Source: Streptosporangiales bacterium (GTDB lineage Bacteria > Actinomycetota > Actinomycetes > Streptosporangiales > Streptosporangiaceae). Taken from it: a stretch of 56,607 nt of DNA. Numbering within the stretch: position 1 is the stretch's first letter; each line of letters starts with the position of its first letter. Location: the NCBI GenBank assembly GCA_009380095.1, contig WHSL01000010.1, positions 1 through 56,607 of the forward strand. The letters run 5' to 3'. The notes beneath the pieces were generated by a model. That model ran no database searches, was not told the DNA's origin, and saw only the letters and a list, made by a program, of their open reading frames with translations. The translations under genes and the position numbers were made by a program. Positions 15,964 through 23,963 of the stretch are shown piece by piece.

Positions 15964-17319
15964 ATGGCCCTGTCCACGGCGGACGTGGCGCATGTCCTCG
16001 TCGCGCTGACGCTGCTCGTTCTCGCCGCCCACGTCGTCGGCCACGTGTTCGGCGTACTGCGGCAGCCGCCGGTGATCGGCGAGATTTTGGGCGGGCTGCT
16101 GCTCGGGCCGAGCGTGCTCGGCCTGATCGACCCCGGTCTGGAGGCGCGACTGTTCCCCGCGGAGGGACCCGCGGCCGCGGTGCTCGGCGCGATCTACGAG
16201 CTGGGCCTGGTGTTCCTGATGTTCCTCGCGGGCGGGGAGCTGCGCGCGGCGGGGAACCCGTCGGAGCGCCGTACGGTGCTCGGCGTGACGGTGGCCGGCC
16301 TGGTGCTGCCGTTCGCCGTGGGGCTGGGGGCGGCCCAGCTGTTCGACCCTGCCTCGCTGTCCGGGCCGAACGGCTCCACCACCACGTTCGGCCTCGTCTT
16401 CGCGATCGCCGTGGCGGTCACGAGCATCCCGGTGATCTCCCGGATCCTGCTCGACCTGGGCCTGCTCGACACAACCTTCGCGCGGATCGTGCTGTCGGTG
16501 GCGGTGCTCGAGGACATCGTGCTGTACGTGCTGCTGGCGGTGCTGCTCGGGCTCGTCCAGGCGAGCACCGGCGACGCCTTCGGGCTGTGGTCGATGACCG
16601 GCGTCACCTCGGTGGGCTGGAGCGCCGCCTACTACGTGGTGATCTCCGTCGTCTTCCTCGGCCTCTTCCTGGCCGGCGGCGGCGCGTTCTTCCGCTGGAT
16701 GGCGCGGCAGCGGGTGAACCTGCTGGAGCGGCACAACCCGACGGCCTTCCGGATCGCGTTCCTGTTCGTGGTGGTGCTGGCCAGCGTGGCGCTGGGGATC
16801 AACCCGGTGTTCGGCGCGCTGATGGCCGGGGTCAGCGTGGCGCGCGCGGACGGCGCCGCCGGCGCGGCGTCCGAGAGCACCCCGGGTTCCCACCCGTGGC
16901 AGGCGATCCGGCGCTTCTCCCTCGCCTTCTTCGTGCCCGTCTATTTCGCCCTCGTGGGCGTCCAGATCGACGTGATCAACAATTTCCCGGTGCTTTTCTT
17001 CATCGTCTTCACCGTGCTCGCGTGCGCGGTCAAACTGGTGAGCGTCTGGATCGGTGCGCGGCTCTCCGGAGAGAGCCGGGAGTCGGCACTGAACCTCGCC
17101 GTCGTGATGAACGCGCGGGGCGGCCCGGGAATCGTCCTGGCGACGGTGACGCTGAGTGCCGGAATCATCAACGACGAGTTCTTCACCGTTCTGGTGCTGT
17201 TCTCGATATTCACTTCTCAGGCGGCCGGAATCTGGCTCGATCGGAAATTTCGGCCACAGGACGGAACGAGGGATGACGATGCGCGAACGGCGGAGCCGGA
17301 GCCTGTACGAGGGACGTGA
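15964..17319 (+). CDS. CPA2-type cation/proton antiporter (FlH-like)
   Basis: 451-residue membrane protein with about 12-13 transmembrane segments. It has the KefB/CPA2 signatures GEILGGLLLGPSVLGLI, ITSIPVISRILLDLGLL-like VTSIPVISRILLDLG, LEDIVLYVLLAVLLG and GINPVFGALMAGVSVA, but no C-terminal NAD-binding TrkA domain. It lies 95 bp after flA. S. cattleya flH, in the known fluorometabolite cluster, is also annotated as a Na+/H+ antiporter. It probably handles ion or pH balance coupled to fluoride or organofluorine export; the transported ion is not shown by sequence. Its end overlaps the start of ilvD by about 40 bp. Confidence 0.88.
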   Translation: MALSTADVAHVLVALTLLVLAAHVVGHVFGVLRQPPVIGEILGGLLLGPSVLGLIDPGLEARLFPAEGPAAAVLGAIYELGLVFLMFLAGGELRAAGNPSERRTVLGVTVAGLVLPFAVGLGAAQLFDPASLSGPNGSTTTFGLVFAIAVAVTSIPVISRILLDLGLLDTTFARIVLSVAVLEDIVLYVLLAVLLGLVQASTGDAFGLWSMTGVTSVGWSAAYYVVISVVFLGLFLAGGGAFFRWMARQRVNLLERHNPTAFRIAFLFVVVLASVALGINPVFGALMAGVSVARADGAAGAASESTPGSHPWQAIRRFSLAFFVPVYFALVGVQIDVINNFPVLFFIVFTVLACAVKLVSVWIGARLSGESRESALNLAVVMNARGGPGIVLATVTLSAGIINDEFFTVLVLFSIFTSQAAGIWLDRKFRPQDGTRDDDARTAEPEPVRGT

Positions 17320-18979
17320 CCGCGCCCCCGCGCGCGCGTTCCTGCGCGCGATCGGGCACACGGACGAGGACATGGCGCGGCCGGTGGTCGGCGTGGCCCA
17401 CTCGTGGATCGGCACCATGCCCTGCAACTTCACACACCGCCGGATCGCCGAGCACGTGGCCCGGGGCGTACGGGCCGCCGGCGGCACGCCGATGGAGCTC
17501 AACACCATCGCGATCTCCGACGTGGTCACCATGGGCACCGAGGGGATGAAGACCTCCCTGGTCAGCCGCGAGGTGATCGCCGACTCGATCGAGCTGGTGG
17601 CGCGCGGGCACATGTTCGACGCGCTCGTCACGATCGTGGGCTGCGACAAGACCATCCCGGCGGCCGCGATGGCGCACGCCAGGCTGGACGTGCCCGGCCT
17701 CGTCGTCTACTCCGGGCCCACGCTGCCCGGCCGGTTCGCCGGCGGCGACGTCACGATCGCGACCGTGTTCGAGGCGGTCGGCGCGAACGCCTCCGGCAGG
17801 ATGACCGACGCCGAGCTGCGCGACCTGGAGGAGCACGCCTGCCCGGGCGCGGGCGCCTGCGGCGGGCAGTACACCGCGAACACGATGGCGATGGCGCTGG
17901 AGTTCCTCGGGCTGTCCCCGCTCGGCACGATGGGCACCCCCGCCGTGGCGGCGGAGCGCGACGCGATGGCCGCGGACGCGGGCCGTACGGCGATGCGGCT
18001 GTTCGAGGCGGACCTGCCGCCGAGCCGCATCCTCCGGCCCGCGGCGTTCCGCAACGCGATCGCCGCCGGCGTGGCCACCGGCGGCTCCACCAACCTCGTG
18101 CTGCACCTGCTCGCCATCGCCCGGGACGCGGGCGTGCCGCTGGACCTGGAGGAGTTCCACGCGGTGAGCGAGCGCACCCCGATCATCGCGGACCTGCTGC
18201 CGCACGGCCGGTACAACGCCGTCGACCTGCACCGGGCGGGCGGCAGCCGGCTCGTGGCCCGCCGCCTCATCGACACCGGGCTGGTCGACGGCACGGCGCT
18301 CACCGTCACCGGCCGCACCATCGGCGAAGAGGCCGAGGGGGCCGTAGCGGCCCCGGGCCAGGACGTCGTCGCATCGGTGGAGCGCCCCCGGCACCCCACC
18401 GGCGGGCTCGCCGTGCTGCGCGGCAGCCTCGCCCCGGACGGCTGCGTGGTGAAGACCGCGGGCTGCGCGACGCTCCGGCAGCGCGGCCCGGCCCGGGTGT
18501 TCGACCGGGAGGAGGACGCCATGGCCGCGGTGCAGCAGGGGCGGGTCGTGGCCGGCGACGTGGTGGTCATCCGGTACGAGGGCCCGCGTGGCGGTCCCGG
18601 CATGCGGGAGATGCTCGGGGTCACCGCGGCCCTGGTCGGACGCGGGCTCGGCGGCGACGTCGCGCTCGTCACCGACGGCCGGTTCTCCGGCGCCACCCGC
18701 GGCCTGATGGCCGGGCACGTGGCGCCCGAGGCCGCCGCCGGCGGGCCGATCGCGCTCGTCGAGGAGGGCGACCGGATCACCGTCGACGTGGCCGCCCGCC
18801 GGGTGGATCTGGAGGTGCCCGCCGAGGTGCTGGCGCGGCGGCGGGCGGCCTGGTCCGCGCCGGCCGGCCGGTACACCGGGGGCGTCATGGCGAAGTACCG
18901 CTCGCTCGTCGGGTCGGCGGCGTACGGCGCCGTCACCGCGCCCGTCGAGCCGGAGAAGGAGCCGGCATGGCACGACTGA
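17279..18979 (+). CDS. IlvD/Edd-type dehydratase (candidate fluoro-sugar-acid dehydratase)
   Basis: 566-residue dihydroxyacid/sugar-acid dehydratase. The three expected iron-sulfur cysteines are visible: Cys49 (TMPCNFTH), Cys122 (IVGCDKTIPAAA) and Cys194 (GAGACGGQYTANTMA), with Lys123 next to Cys122. The C-terminal KTAGCATLRQRGPARVF and GDVALVTDGRFSGATRGLMA blocks are complete. The start is placed at ATG 17279, 6 nt after GAGGG; ATG 17273 is possible. It overlaps the antiporter gene upstream and the SDR downstream. The family converts 2,3-dihydroxy acids to 2-oxo-3-deoxy acids. SalH of salinosporamide biosynthesis acts this way on 5-chlororibonate; I infer the same on 5-fluororibonate. A plain IlvD valine/isoleucine role is the alternative. 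Confidence 0.88.
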   Translation: MRERRSRSLYEGRDRAPARAFLRAIGHTDEDMARPVVGVAHSWIGTMPCNFTHRRIAEHVARGVRAAGGTPMELNTIAISDVVTMGTEGMKTSLVSREVIADSIELVARGHMFDALVTIVGCDKTIPAAAMAHARLDVPGLVVYSGPTLPGRFAGGDVTIATVFEAVGANASGRMTDAELRDLEEHACPGAGACGGQYTANTMAMALEFLGLSPLGTMGTPAVAAERDAMAADAGRTAMRLFEADLPPSRILRPAAFRNAIAAGVATGGSTNLVLHLLAIARDAGVPLDLEEFHAVSERTPIIADLLPHGRYNAVDLHRAGGSRLVARRLIDTGLVDGTALTVTGRTIGEEAEGAVAAPGQDVVASVERPRHPTGGLAVLRGSLAPDGCVVKTAGCATLRQRGPARVFDREEDAMAAVQQGRVVAGDVVVIRYEGPRGGPGMREMLGVTAALVGRGLGGDVALVTDGRFSGATRGLMAGHVAPEAAAGGPIALVEEGDRITVDVAARRVDLEVPAEVLARRRAAWSAPAGRYTGGVMAKYRSLVGSAAYGAVTAPVEPEKEPAWHD

Positions 18980-19716
18980 ACGGAATGTCCTGTGTGATCA
19001 CCGGCGCGGCCAAGGGCATCGGCCGCGCGACCGCCGAGCTGTTCGCCCGGGAGGGCGCGCGGCTCGTGCTCACCGACGTGGACGCCGAGGGCCTCACCAA
19101 ACTCGCCGCCGAGCTGCCCGGGGCGGTCACCGTCACCGGGGACGTGTCCCGGCCGGAGGATGCGCGTTCGATGATCCGCGCGGCCGTGGACGCGTACGGC
19201 CGGATCGACGTCCTCGTCGCGAACGCCGGGGTCATCCCGCTGCTGGACATCGTCTCCGCGACCCCGGAGGACTGGGACGCGGTGATGGCGGTGGACGGCC
19301 GCGGCATGTTCCTCACCTGCAAGTACGCGGTCGAGGAGATGTCCCGGGGCGGCGGCGGGGCGATCGTCTGCCTGTCCTCCATCTCCGGTATGGCCGGACA
19401 GTCCGGGCAGGCCACGTACGGCCCCGCCAAGTTCGTCGCCACCGGCCTGACCAAGCATCTCGCCGTCGAGTGGGCGGACCGGGGCATCCGCGTCAACGCG
19501 GTCGCCCCGGGCACGATCCGCACCGAGCGGGTCCGGCGGCTGCCGGACGAGCCCGGCGGCGCGGAGTACCTGGCGGAGATCGAGAAACAGCACCCTATGG
19601 GCCGCCTGGGCGACCCCGCCGAGGTGGCGGCCGCGATCCTGTTCCTCGCCTCCCCTGAGGCCTCCTTCGTCACCGGGGCCGTCCTGCCCGTCGACGGTGG
19701 TTATCTGGCTCGGTGA
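18967..19716 (+). CDS. SDR-family dehydrogenase (candidate 5-fluororibose dehydrogenase)
   Basis: 249-residue classical SDR: cofactor motif TGAAKGIGRATAE (residues 11-23), VLVANAGVIPLLD, catalytic Ser in CLSSISGMAG, catalytic YGPAK and the C-terminal block ASFVTGAVLPVDGGY. Its start overlaps the dehydratase gene by 13 bp, so the two are translationally coupled. SalM, an SDR in the salinosporamide cluster, oxidises 5-chlororibose to the lactone one step before SalH; the equivalent fluorinated step is the natural inference here. The stop codon lies inside a 19-bp tandem duplication. Confidence 0.87.
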   Translation: MARLNGMSCVITGAAKGIGRATAELFAREGARLVLTDVDAEGLTKLAAELPGAVTVTGDVSRPEDARSMIRAAVDAYGRIDVLVANAGVIPLLDIVSATPEDWDAVMAVDGRGMFLTCKYAVEEMSRGGGGAIVCLSSISGMAGQSGQATYGPAKFVATGLTKHLAVEWADRGIRVNAVAPGTIRTERVRRLPDEPGGAEYLAEIEKQHPMGRLGDPAEVAAAILFLASPEASFVTGAVLPVDGGYLAR

Positions 19717-19747
19717 TCCCTCCGGTTCTCGGTGATCCCTCCGGTTC
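19710..19747. repeat. 19-bp perfect tandem duplication at SDR stop codon
   Basis: TCGGTGATCCCTCCGGTTC occurs twice head to tail, at 19710-19728 and 19729-19747. The first copy contains the SDR stop codon. The pair ends just before the convergent peptidase gene. Likely a replication-slippage duplication. Confidence 0.9.
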
Positions 19748-19750
19748 GGG

Positions 19751-21079
19751 TCAGCAGCGGTCGAAGAAGCGGTCCAGGACCCGTACGCCGAACTGGAGGG
19801 CCTCCACCGGGACGCGTTCGTCCACGCCGTGGAAGACGCCCGGGAAGTCGAAGTCGGCGGGGAGCCGGAGGGGCACGAAGCCGTAGCAGGCCATGCCCAG
19901 GCGGCTGAAGTGCTTGGCGTCCGTACCGGCGGACAGCAGGTACGGCACCACGAGCCCGTCCGGGTCCTCGTCCTCCAGGCTGGAGCGCATGGCGTCGGTG
20001 ATCTCGCCGTCGAAGGCGGTCTCCACGGCGATGTGCCGGATGATCGTCTCCCTCCGCACGCCGTCGCCGAGCAGCTCGTCGAACTGCTCGTAGAACTCCT
20101 CCTCGTAGCCGGGGAGGAAGCGGCAGTCGATCTCCGCCGCGGCCTCCGCCGGGATCACGTTGGTCTTGAACCCGGCCTCCAGGCGGGTCGGCGTGGCCGT
20201 GTTGCGGAGGGTCGCGCCGACGATGCGTTCCACCGGGCCGAGGGCCTTGAGCAGGGGCTCCGGTTCCTTCGGGTCGAAGGGGAGGCCCAGCTCGCCCGCG
20301 AGGGTCTCCAGGAACGTCCGTACCGAGGGGGTGAGCCGCAGCGGGAAGCGGTGGCGGCCGATCCGCGCGATCGTCTCGGTGAGCTCGGTGACGGAGTTGG
20401 CCGGGTTCAGCATGGAGCCGTGGCCGGCCACGCCCTCGGCCGTCACCCGGAACCAGACGAGGCCCTTCTGCGCGCTCTCCACCAGGTAGAGACGCCGGCC
20501 GGTGGGCAGCGTCGCGGAGTAGCCGCCCACCTCGCCGATGGCCTCGGCGCACCCGTGGAACAGGTCCGGGCGCTGCCGGGCGAGCCAGCCGGCGCCGGCG
20601 TCGCCCCCGTTCTCCTCGTCGGCCACGAAGGCCAGCACGACGTCACGGGGCGGCGGCCGGTTCTCCCGGCGCCGCTGCGTCACGACGGCCAGCACCATGG
20701 CGACGAAGTTCTTCATGTCCACGGCGCCGCGGCCCCAGACGCAGTCCTCGATGACCTCGCCGGAGAACGGGCCGTACCGCCACTCCGAGGCCTCCGCCGG
20801 GACCACGTCGGTGTGCCCGTGGACGAGCAGCGGGGGGCGGTCCGGGTCCAGGCCGGGCCAGCGCACGACGGCGTTGGCCCGGCCCGGCCGGGGTTCGATG
20901 ATCTCCGATTCCAGACCTACGTCCCCCAGGGCGGTGGCGACGTACTCCGCCGCGGATCTCTCGCCGGGTCCGTCGTCGTCGCCGTAGTTGGACGTGTCGA
21001 ACCGCAGGAGGTCGTGGAGCATGGTGACCACGTCCTCCTCCGCCGAGCGGTCCGACATCAGGTGGGGTTCGGCGACCAT
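19751..21079 (-). CDS. M20-family metallopeptidase / amidohydrolase
   Basis: 442-residue M20/M25/M40 peptidase. The metal site is visible: LLVHGHTDVVPAEASEW, WGRGAVDMKNFVAM, FVADEENGGDAGAGWL, GTDAKHFSR and VFHGVDERVPVEAL, with the dimerisation domain between (about 190-320). Members remove N-acyl groups or split dipeptides (ArgE, DapE, ACY1 relatives). Its ATG overlaps the stop of the MFS gene (ATGA), so both are translationally coupled. In this cluster it may release or trim an acylated or peptidyl form of the amino acid product; this is inference. The longer start is preferred because of the overlap; MSDRSAEED 21 bp inside is an alternative. Confidence 0.88.
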   Translation of the reverse strand: MVAEPHLMSDRSAEEDVVTMLHDLLRFDTSNYGDDDGPGERSAAEYVATALGDVGLESEIIEPRPGRANAVVRWPGLDPDRPPLLVHGHTDVVPAEASEWRYGPFSGEVIEDCVWGRGAVDMKNFVAMVLAVVTQRRRENRPPPRDVVLAFVADEENGGDAGAGWLARQRPDLFHGCAEAIGEVGGYSATLPTGRRLYLVESAQKGLVWFRVTAEGVAGHGSMLNPANSVTELTETIARIGRHRFPLRLTPSVRTFLETLAGELGLPFDPKEPEPLLKALGPVERIVGATLRNTATPTRLEAGFKTNVIPAEAAAEIDCRFLPGYEEEFYEQFDELLGDGVRRETIIRHIAVETAFDGEITDAMRSSLEDEDPDGLVVPYLLSAGTDAKHFSRLGMACYGFVPLRLPADFDFPGVFHGVDERVPVEALQFGVRVLDRFFDRC

Positions 21080-22527
21080 CAGGGGGTCCTCCTCTGGTCG
21101 GATTCGGGGGCTTGACCGGCCGCGCCGGGCGCCCCGGGTTCACCGTCCGGCGGGTCGTCCTCCGCCGGGTTGGCGACCTCGAGCGCGATGCCCGTGGTGG
21201 CCGGCCCCAGCACCAGGACGTCCACGATCAGCAGGCCCAGAGCGATGGCCACGATCGTGAAGACCGCGCCCGGGCCCTGGGAGTCCAGCACCGGGATGAG
21301 GATGAACGGCAGGGCACCGGTGACGATCCTGCTGATCGAGTACGCGGCGCCCGCCGCGGTGGCGCGCAGCGCCGTCGGATAGATCTCGCCGAGATAGACG
21401 TGGAAGGCGTTGGAGAACACGTTGCTGATCACGGTGAACGCGAAGCCCCAGGCGACGATCCACACGGCGCTGGTGGCAAAGCCGAACAGCAGGCCGAACG
21501 CGGCCATGCCGAACGCCGTGGCGGCGATGAGGTTCTTGCGTTCGAACCGTTCGATGATCGGCAGCGAGAGCGCCGACCCCAGCGGGTACCCGATGTAGAC
21601 GAACGCCAGGAATGCCAGGGAGCCGACGATGTCGTATCCCTTGGAGAGCAGCACCAGCGGGGCCAGCGAGCCGAATCCGTAGTAGCCGAACACCTCGAGC
21701 GCGTTCAGCACCCACAGCATGAACGTGCGCTTGGCGTACCGGCCGACGAACAGGGACCGTACGGGCAGCCGGCGCTGCGGGACCGTGCGCTCCGCGGTGT
21801 TCGGCTCGGGCAGCTCGTGGCCGGCCTCGCGGGCCAGCCGCTCCCACTTGGTGACGATCTCGTCCGCCTCCTGGGTACGGCCCACCGATTCCAGCCAGCG
21901 CGGCGACTCGGGCAGGAACTGCCGCAACACCCAGACCAGCAGGGCGCCGAGACCGCCGAGCAGGAACAGCCAGCGCCAGCCCTCCAGGCCGAGCGGTGAC
22001 AGCGGCACGAGCCAGTAACCGAGGAACCCGGCCGCGGGCACGCCCATGAACGCGAGCGTGTACGCCCACGCGAGGAAACGGCCGCGCTTGCGGGCGGGCA
22101 TCAGGTCCGACAGGTACGCGTCGGCGAGCGCCAGCTCGGGGCCGAGGCCGAGCCCGGCGATGAACCGGGCGGCGATCAGCACCTCGACGTTGGGCGCGAG
22201 CCCGCCGACGACCGAGAAGATCGAGTAGATCGCCAGGTTGAGCATGAACGCCCGGCGGCGGCCCAGCCTGTCGGCGAGCCGGCCGAACGTGATGGCACCG
22301 ATGAACTGGCCGAGGAACACGCTGGCCAGTACGAGAGCCAGTTCCTCAGAGGAAAGCTGGAAATCCTCCCTGAGCACGGCCGAGAGCGTCCCGGTCAGGA
22401 AGATCTCGTACACGTCGAAGAACAGGCCGAGGCCGATGATCCCGACGGCCAGCAGGTGCACCCTCGTGATCGGCAGCCGATTGAGCCGTGCGGCTATCGA
22501 GACGGAATCGGAATAGGTATCTGTCAT
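21079..22527 (-). CDS. MFS transporter, sugar-porter-like
   Basis: 482-residue major facilitator with 12 predicted helices. It has the family motifs FGRLADRLGRRRAF (loop 2-3), DLMPARKRGRFLAW (after helix 4), WRWLFLLGGLGALLVWVLRQ, FLPESPRWLESVGR (between helices 6 and 7) and YLGEIYPTALRATAAG. The C-terminal 40 residues are acidic and proline-rich. It is the first gene of a two-gene unit with the M20 peptidase, divergent from the Lrp-type regulator. S. cattleya flC is also an MFS permease, so product export or uptake is plausible. The substrate is unknown. Confidence 0.87.
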   Translation of the reverse strand: MTDTYSDSVSIAARLNRLPITRVHLLAVGIIGLGLFFDVYEIFLTGTLSAVLREDFQLSSEELALVLASVFLGQFIGAITFGRLADRLGRRRAFMLNLAIYSIFSVVGGLAPNVEVLIAARFIAGLGLGPELALADAYLSDLMPARKRGRFLAWAYTLAFMGVPAAGFLGYWLVPLSPLGLEGWRWLFLLGGLGALLVWVLRQFLPESPRWLESVGRTQEADEIVTKWERLAREAGHELPEPNTAERTVPQRRLPVRSLFVGRYAKRTFMLWVLNALEVFGYYGFGSLAPLVLLSKGYDIVGSLAFLAFVYIGYPLGSALSLPIIERFERKNLIAATAFGMAAFGLLFGFATSAVWIVAWGFAFTVISNVFSNAFHVYLGEIYPTALRATAAGAAYSISRIVTGALPFILIPVLDSQGPGAVFTIVAIALGLLIVDVLVLGPATTGIALEVANPAEDDPPDGEPGAPGAAGQAPESDQRRTP

Positions 22528-22610
22528 AGGACGCGCCCTCTCCGGGCAGACCGACAACATTTCGCGGCCGACCGACCGCGCTACGTGTTCGGACGAGCAA
22601 TTGTGAGTGC

Positions 22611-22673
22611 GGGTTAACGATGCGGGCTTAACTGTGAGGATGGGTTAAGGCTGGGACGGCGGCCGGGGTTAAC
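22611..22673. promoter_or_regulatory. Four GGGTTAAC-type boxes between MFS and Lrp genes
   Basis: GGGTTAAC at 22611-22618, GGGCTTAAC at 22624-22632, GGGTTAAG at 22642-22649 and GGGTTAAC at 22666-22673, all in the same orientation within 63 bp of the 296-bp divergent gap. The same octamer recurs twice before flK (37491-37498 reversed, 37717-37724). I saw no GTTAAC elsewhere in the window. Probably binding sites for a cluster regulator, for example the adjacent Lrp-type protein. Confidence 0.6.
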
Positions 22674-22823
22674 ATAAGCGCGCGGCTCGTGCAACCGCCG
22701 TTTTGGTACATCAGTGTTGGACGATGGCGGCTCCCTTACACCGAGAATGGATTCCTGCCATAATGGCAAGCGTTCGGCCAAGCCCTTCTGAAATTCAGGA
22801 ATCTCGCAGCGCCGGGGTAACCG

Positions 22824-23963
22824 ATGCAGGAATCCGCCAGGGATCTCGACGAGCTCGACCTCGCGCTGATCAACGCCCTGCAGATCGCGCCGCGGGGCTC
22901 GTGGCGGCTGATCGGGGACGTGCTCGAGGTGGACCCGGTCACCGTCGCGCGGCGCTGGGAGCGGCTGTCCCGGAAGGGGCTGGCCTGGGTCACGGCGTAC
23001 GGGTCCTCCTCGCTGATGCGCAGCATGTCGTTCGCCCTCGTCGCGGTGACCTGCGCGGCCGACCACGTCTGGTCCGTGGCCGAGGCGCTGCTCGACGACC
23101 CGCACGCGGTGACGATCGCGCACACGGTCGGAACCTGTGACCTGCTCGTCACGGTCTGGACCCCGGACCTGCCCACGCACTCCCGGTACCTGCTCGGCCG
23201 GCTGAACCGGCTGCCCGGCGTGATCACCTGCCGCACCTCGGTGGCGAGCGACATGTTCATCGAGGGCAGCCGGTGGCGGCTGCACGCGCTGGCCCCGGCG
23301 CAGCGGGCGCGGCTCGCCCCGGCGACGGCCGCCGGGCACATCCCGGACATACTGCGGCCGGAGGACCGGGAGCTGGTGGTCGCGCTGAGCACCGACGGGC
23401 GGGCCTCGTACAAGGACCTCGCCTCGCTCACCGGGGCCAGCGCCAGCACGGTGCGCCGGCGGCTCGACCGGCTGGTGGACAGCAAGGCGCTGGCGCTGCG
23501 CTGCGAGGTGGCGCGCTCGGTCTCCGGTCAGCCGGTATCGGCCACGCTGTGGATCGAGGTGACCGGGCTGGACCTGCGGGACGCCGCGGCCCGCCTGGCG
23601 CAGCTGCCGCAGGCGCGGATGTGCGCGGCCGTGGTCGGCGGCAGCGACCTCGCGCTCACCGTCTGGGTGCGCTCGGTGGAGGAGCTGCAGCCGCTGGAGA
23701 TGGAGATCAGGCACCGCATCCCCGGGGTCGCGGTGACCGAGCGCACGCTGACGTTGCGGCACCTCAAGCTGATGGGCCGGGTGCTGTGCGACGACGGCCG
23801 GGCCGAACGGGTGGTGCCACTGGACATCTGGCGGGACCCCGCGCCGCTGGGCGGCCGGGCCTACCCGGAAGGGTGGAGCAGCCCGATCCCGCGGGGGGTC
23901 GCCCAGGAGGTCACGGCCGGGAACGGGCGGCCGCGGCCACTCGCGCGAAGCCGGCGTGGATGA
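22824..23963 (+). CDS. Lrp/AsnC-family regulator, two fused modules
   Basis: 379 residues with two Lrp-like units. The first HTH is near residues 9-55 (DELDLALINALQIAPRGSWR, VTVARRWERLSRKGL) and is followed by a RAM-like ligand domain (VGTCDLLVTVWTPDLPTHSR). The second HTH is near 178-225 (LVVALSTDGRASYKDLASLT, ASTVRRRLDRLVDSKAL), followed by a second RAM-like domain (VVGGSDLALTVWVRSVEEL). Lrp regulators sense amino acids, often branched-chain, which fits a cluster with IlvE and IleRS. GGGTTAAC boxes lie just upstream. The last 53 bp overlap the convergent aldolase gene. Confidence 0.85.
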   Translation: MQESARDLDELDLALINALQIAPRGSWRLIGDVLEVDPVTVARRWERLSRKGLAWVTAYGSSSLMRSMSFALVAVTCAADHVWSVAEALLDDPHAVTIAHTVGTCDLLVTVWTPDLPTHSRYLLGRLNRLPGVITCRTSVASDMFIEGSRWRLHALAPAQRARLAPATAAGHIPDILRPEDRELVVALSTDGRASYKDLASLTGASASTVRRRLDRLVDSKALALRCEVARSVSGQPVSATLWIEVTGLDLRDAAARLAQLPQARMCAAVVGGSDLALTVWVRSVEELQPLEMEIRHRIPGVAVTERTLTLRHLKLMGRVLCDDGRAERVVPLDIWRDPAPLGGRAYPEGWSSPIPRGVAQEVTAGNGRPRPLARSRRG

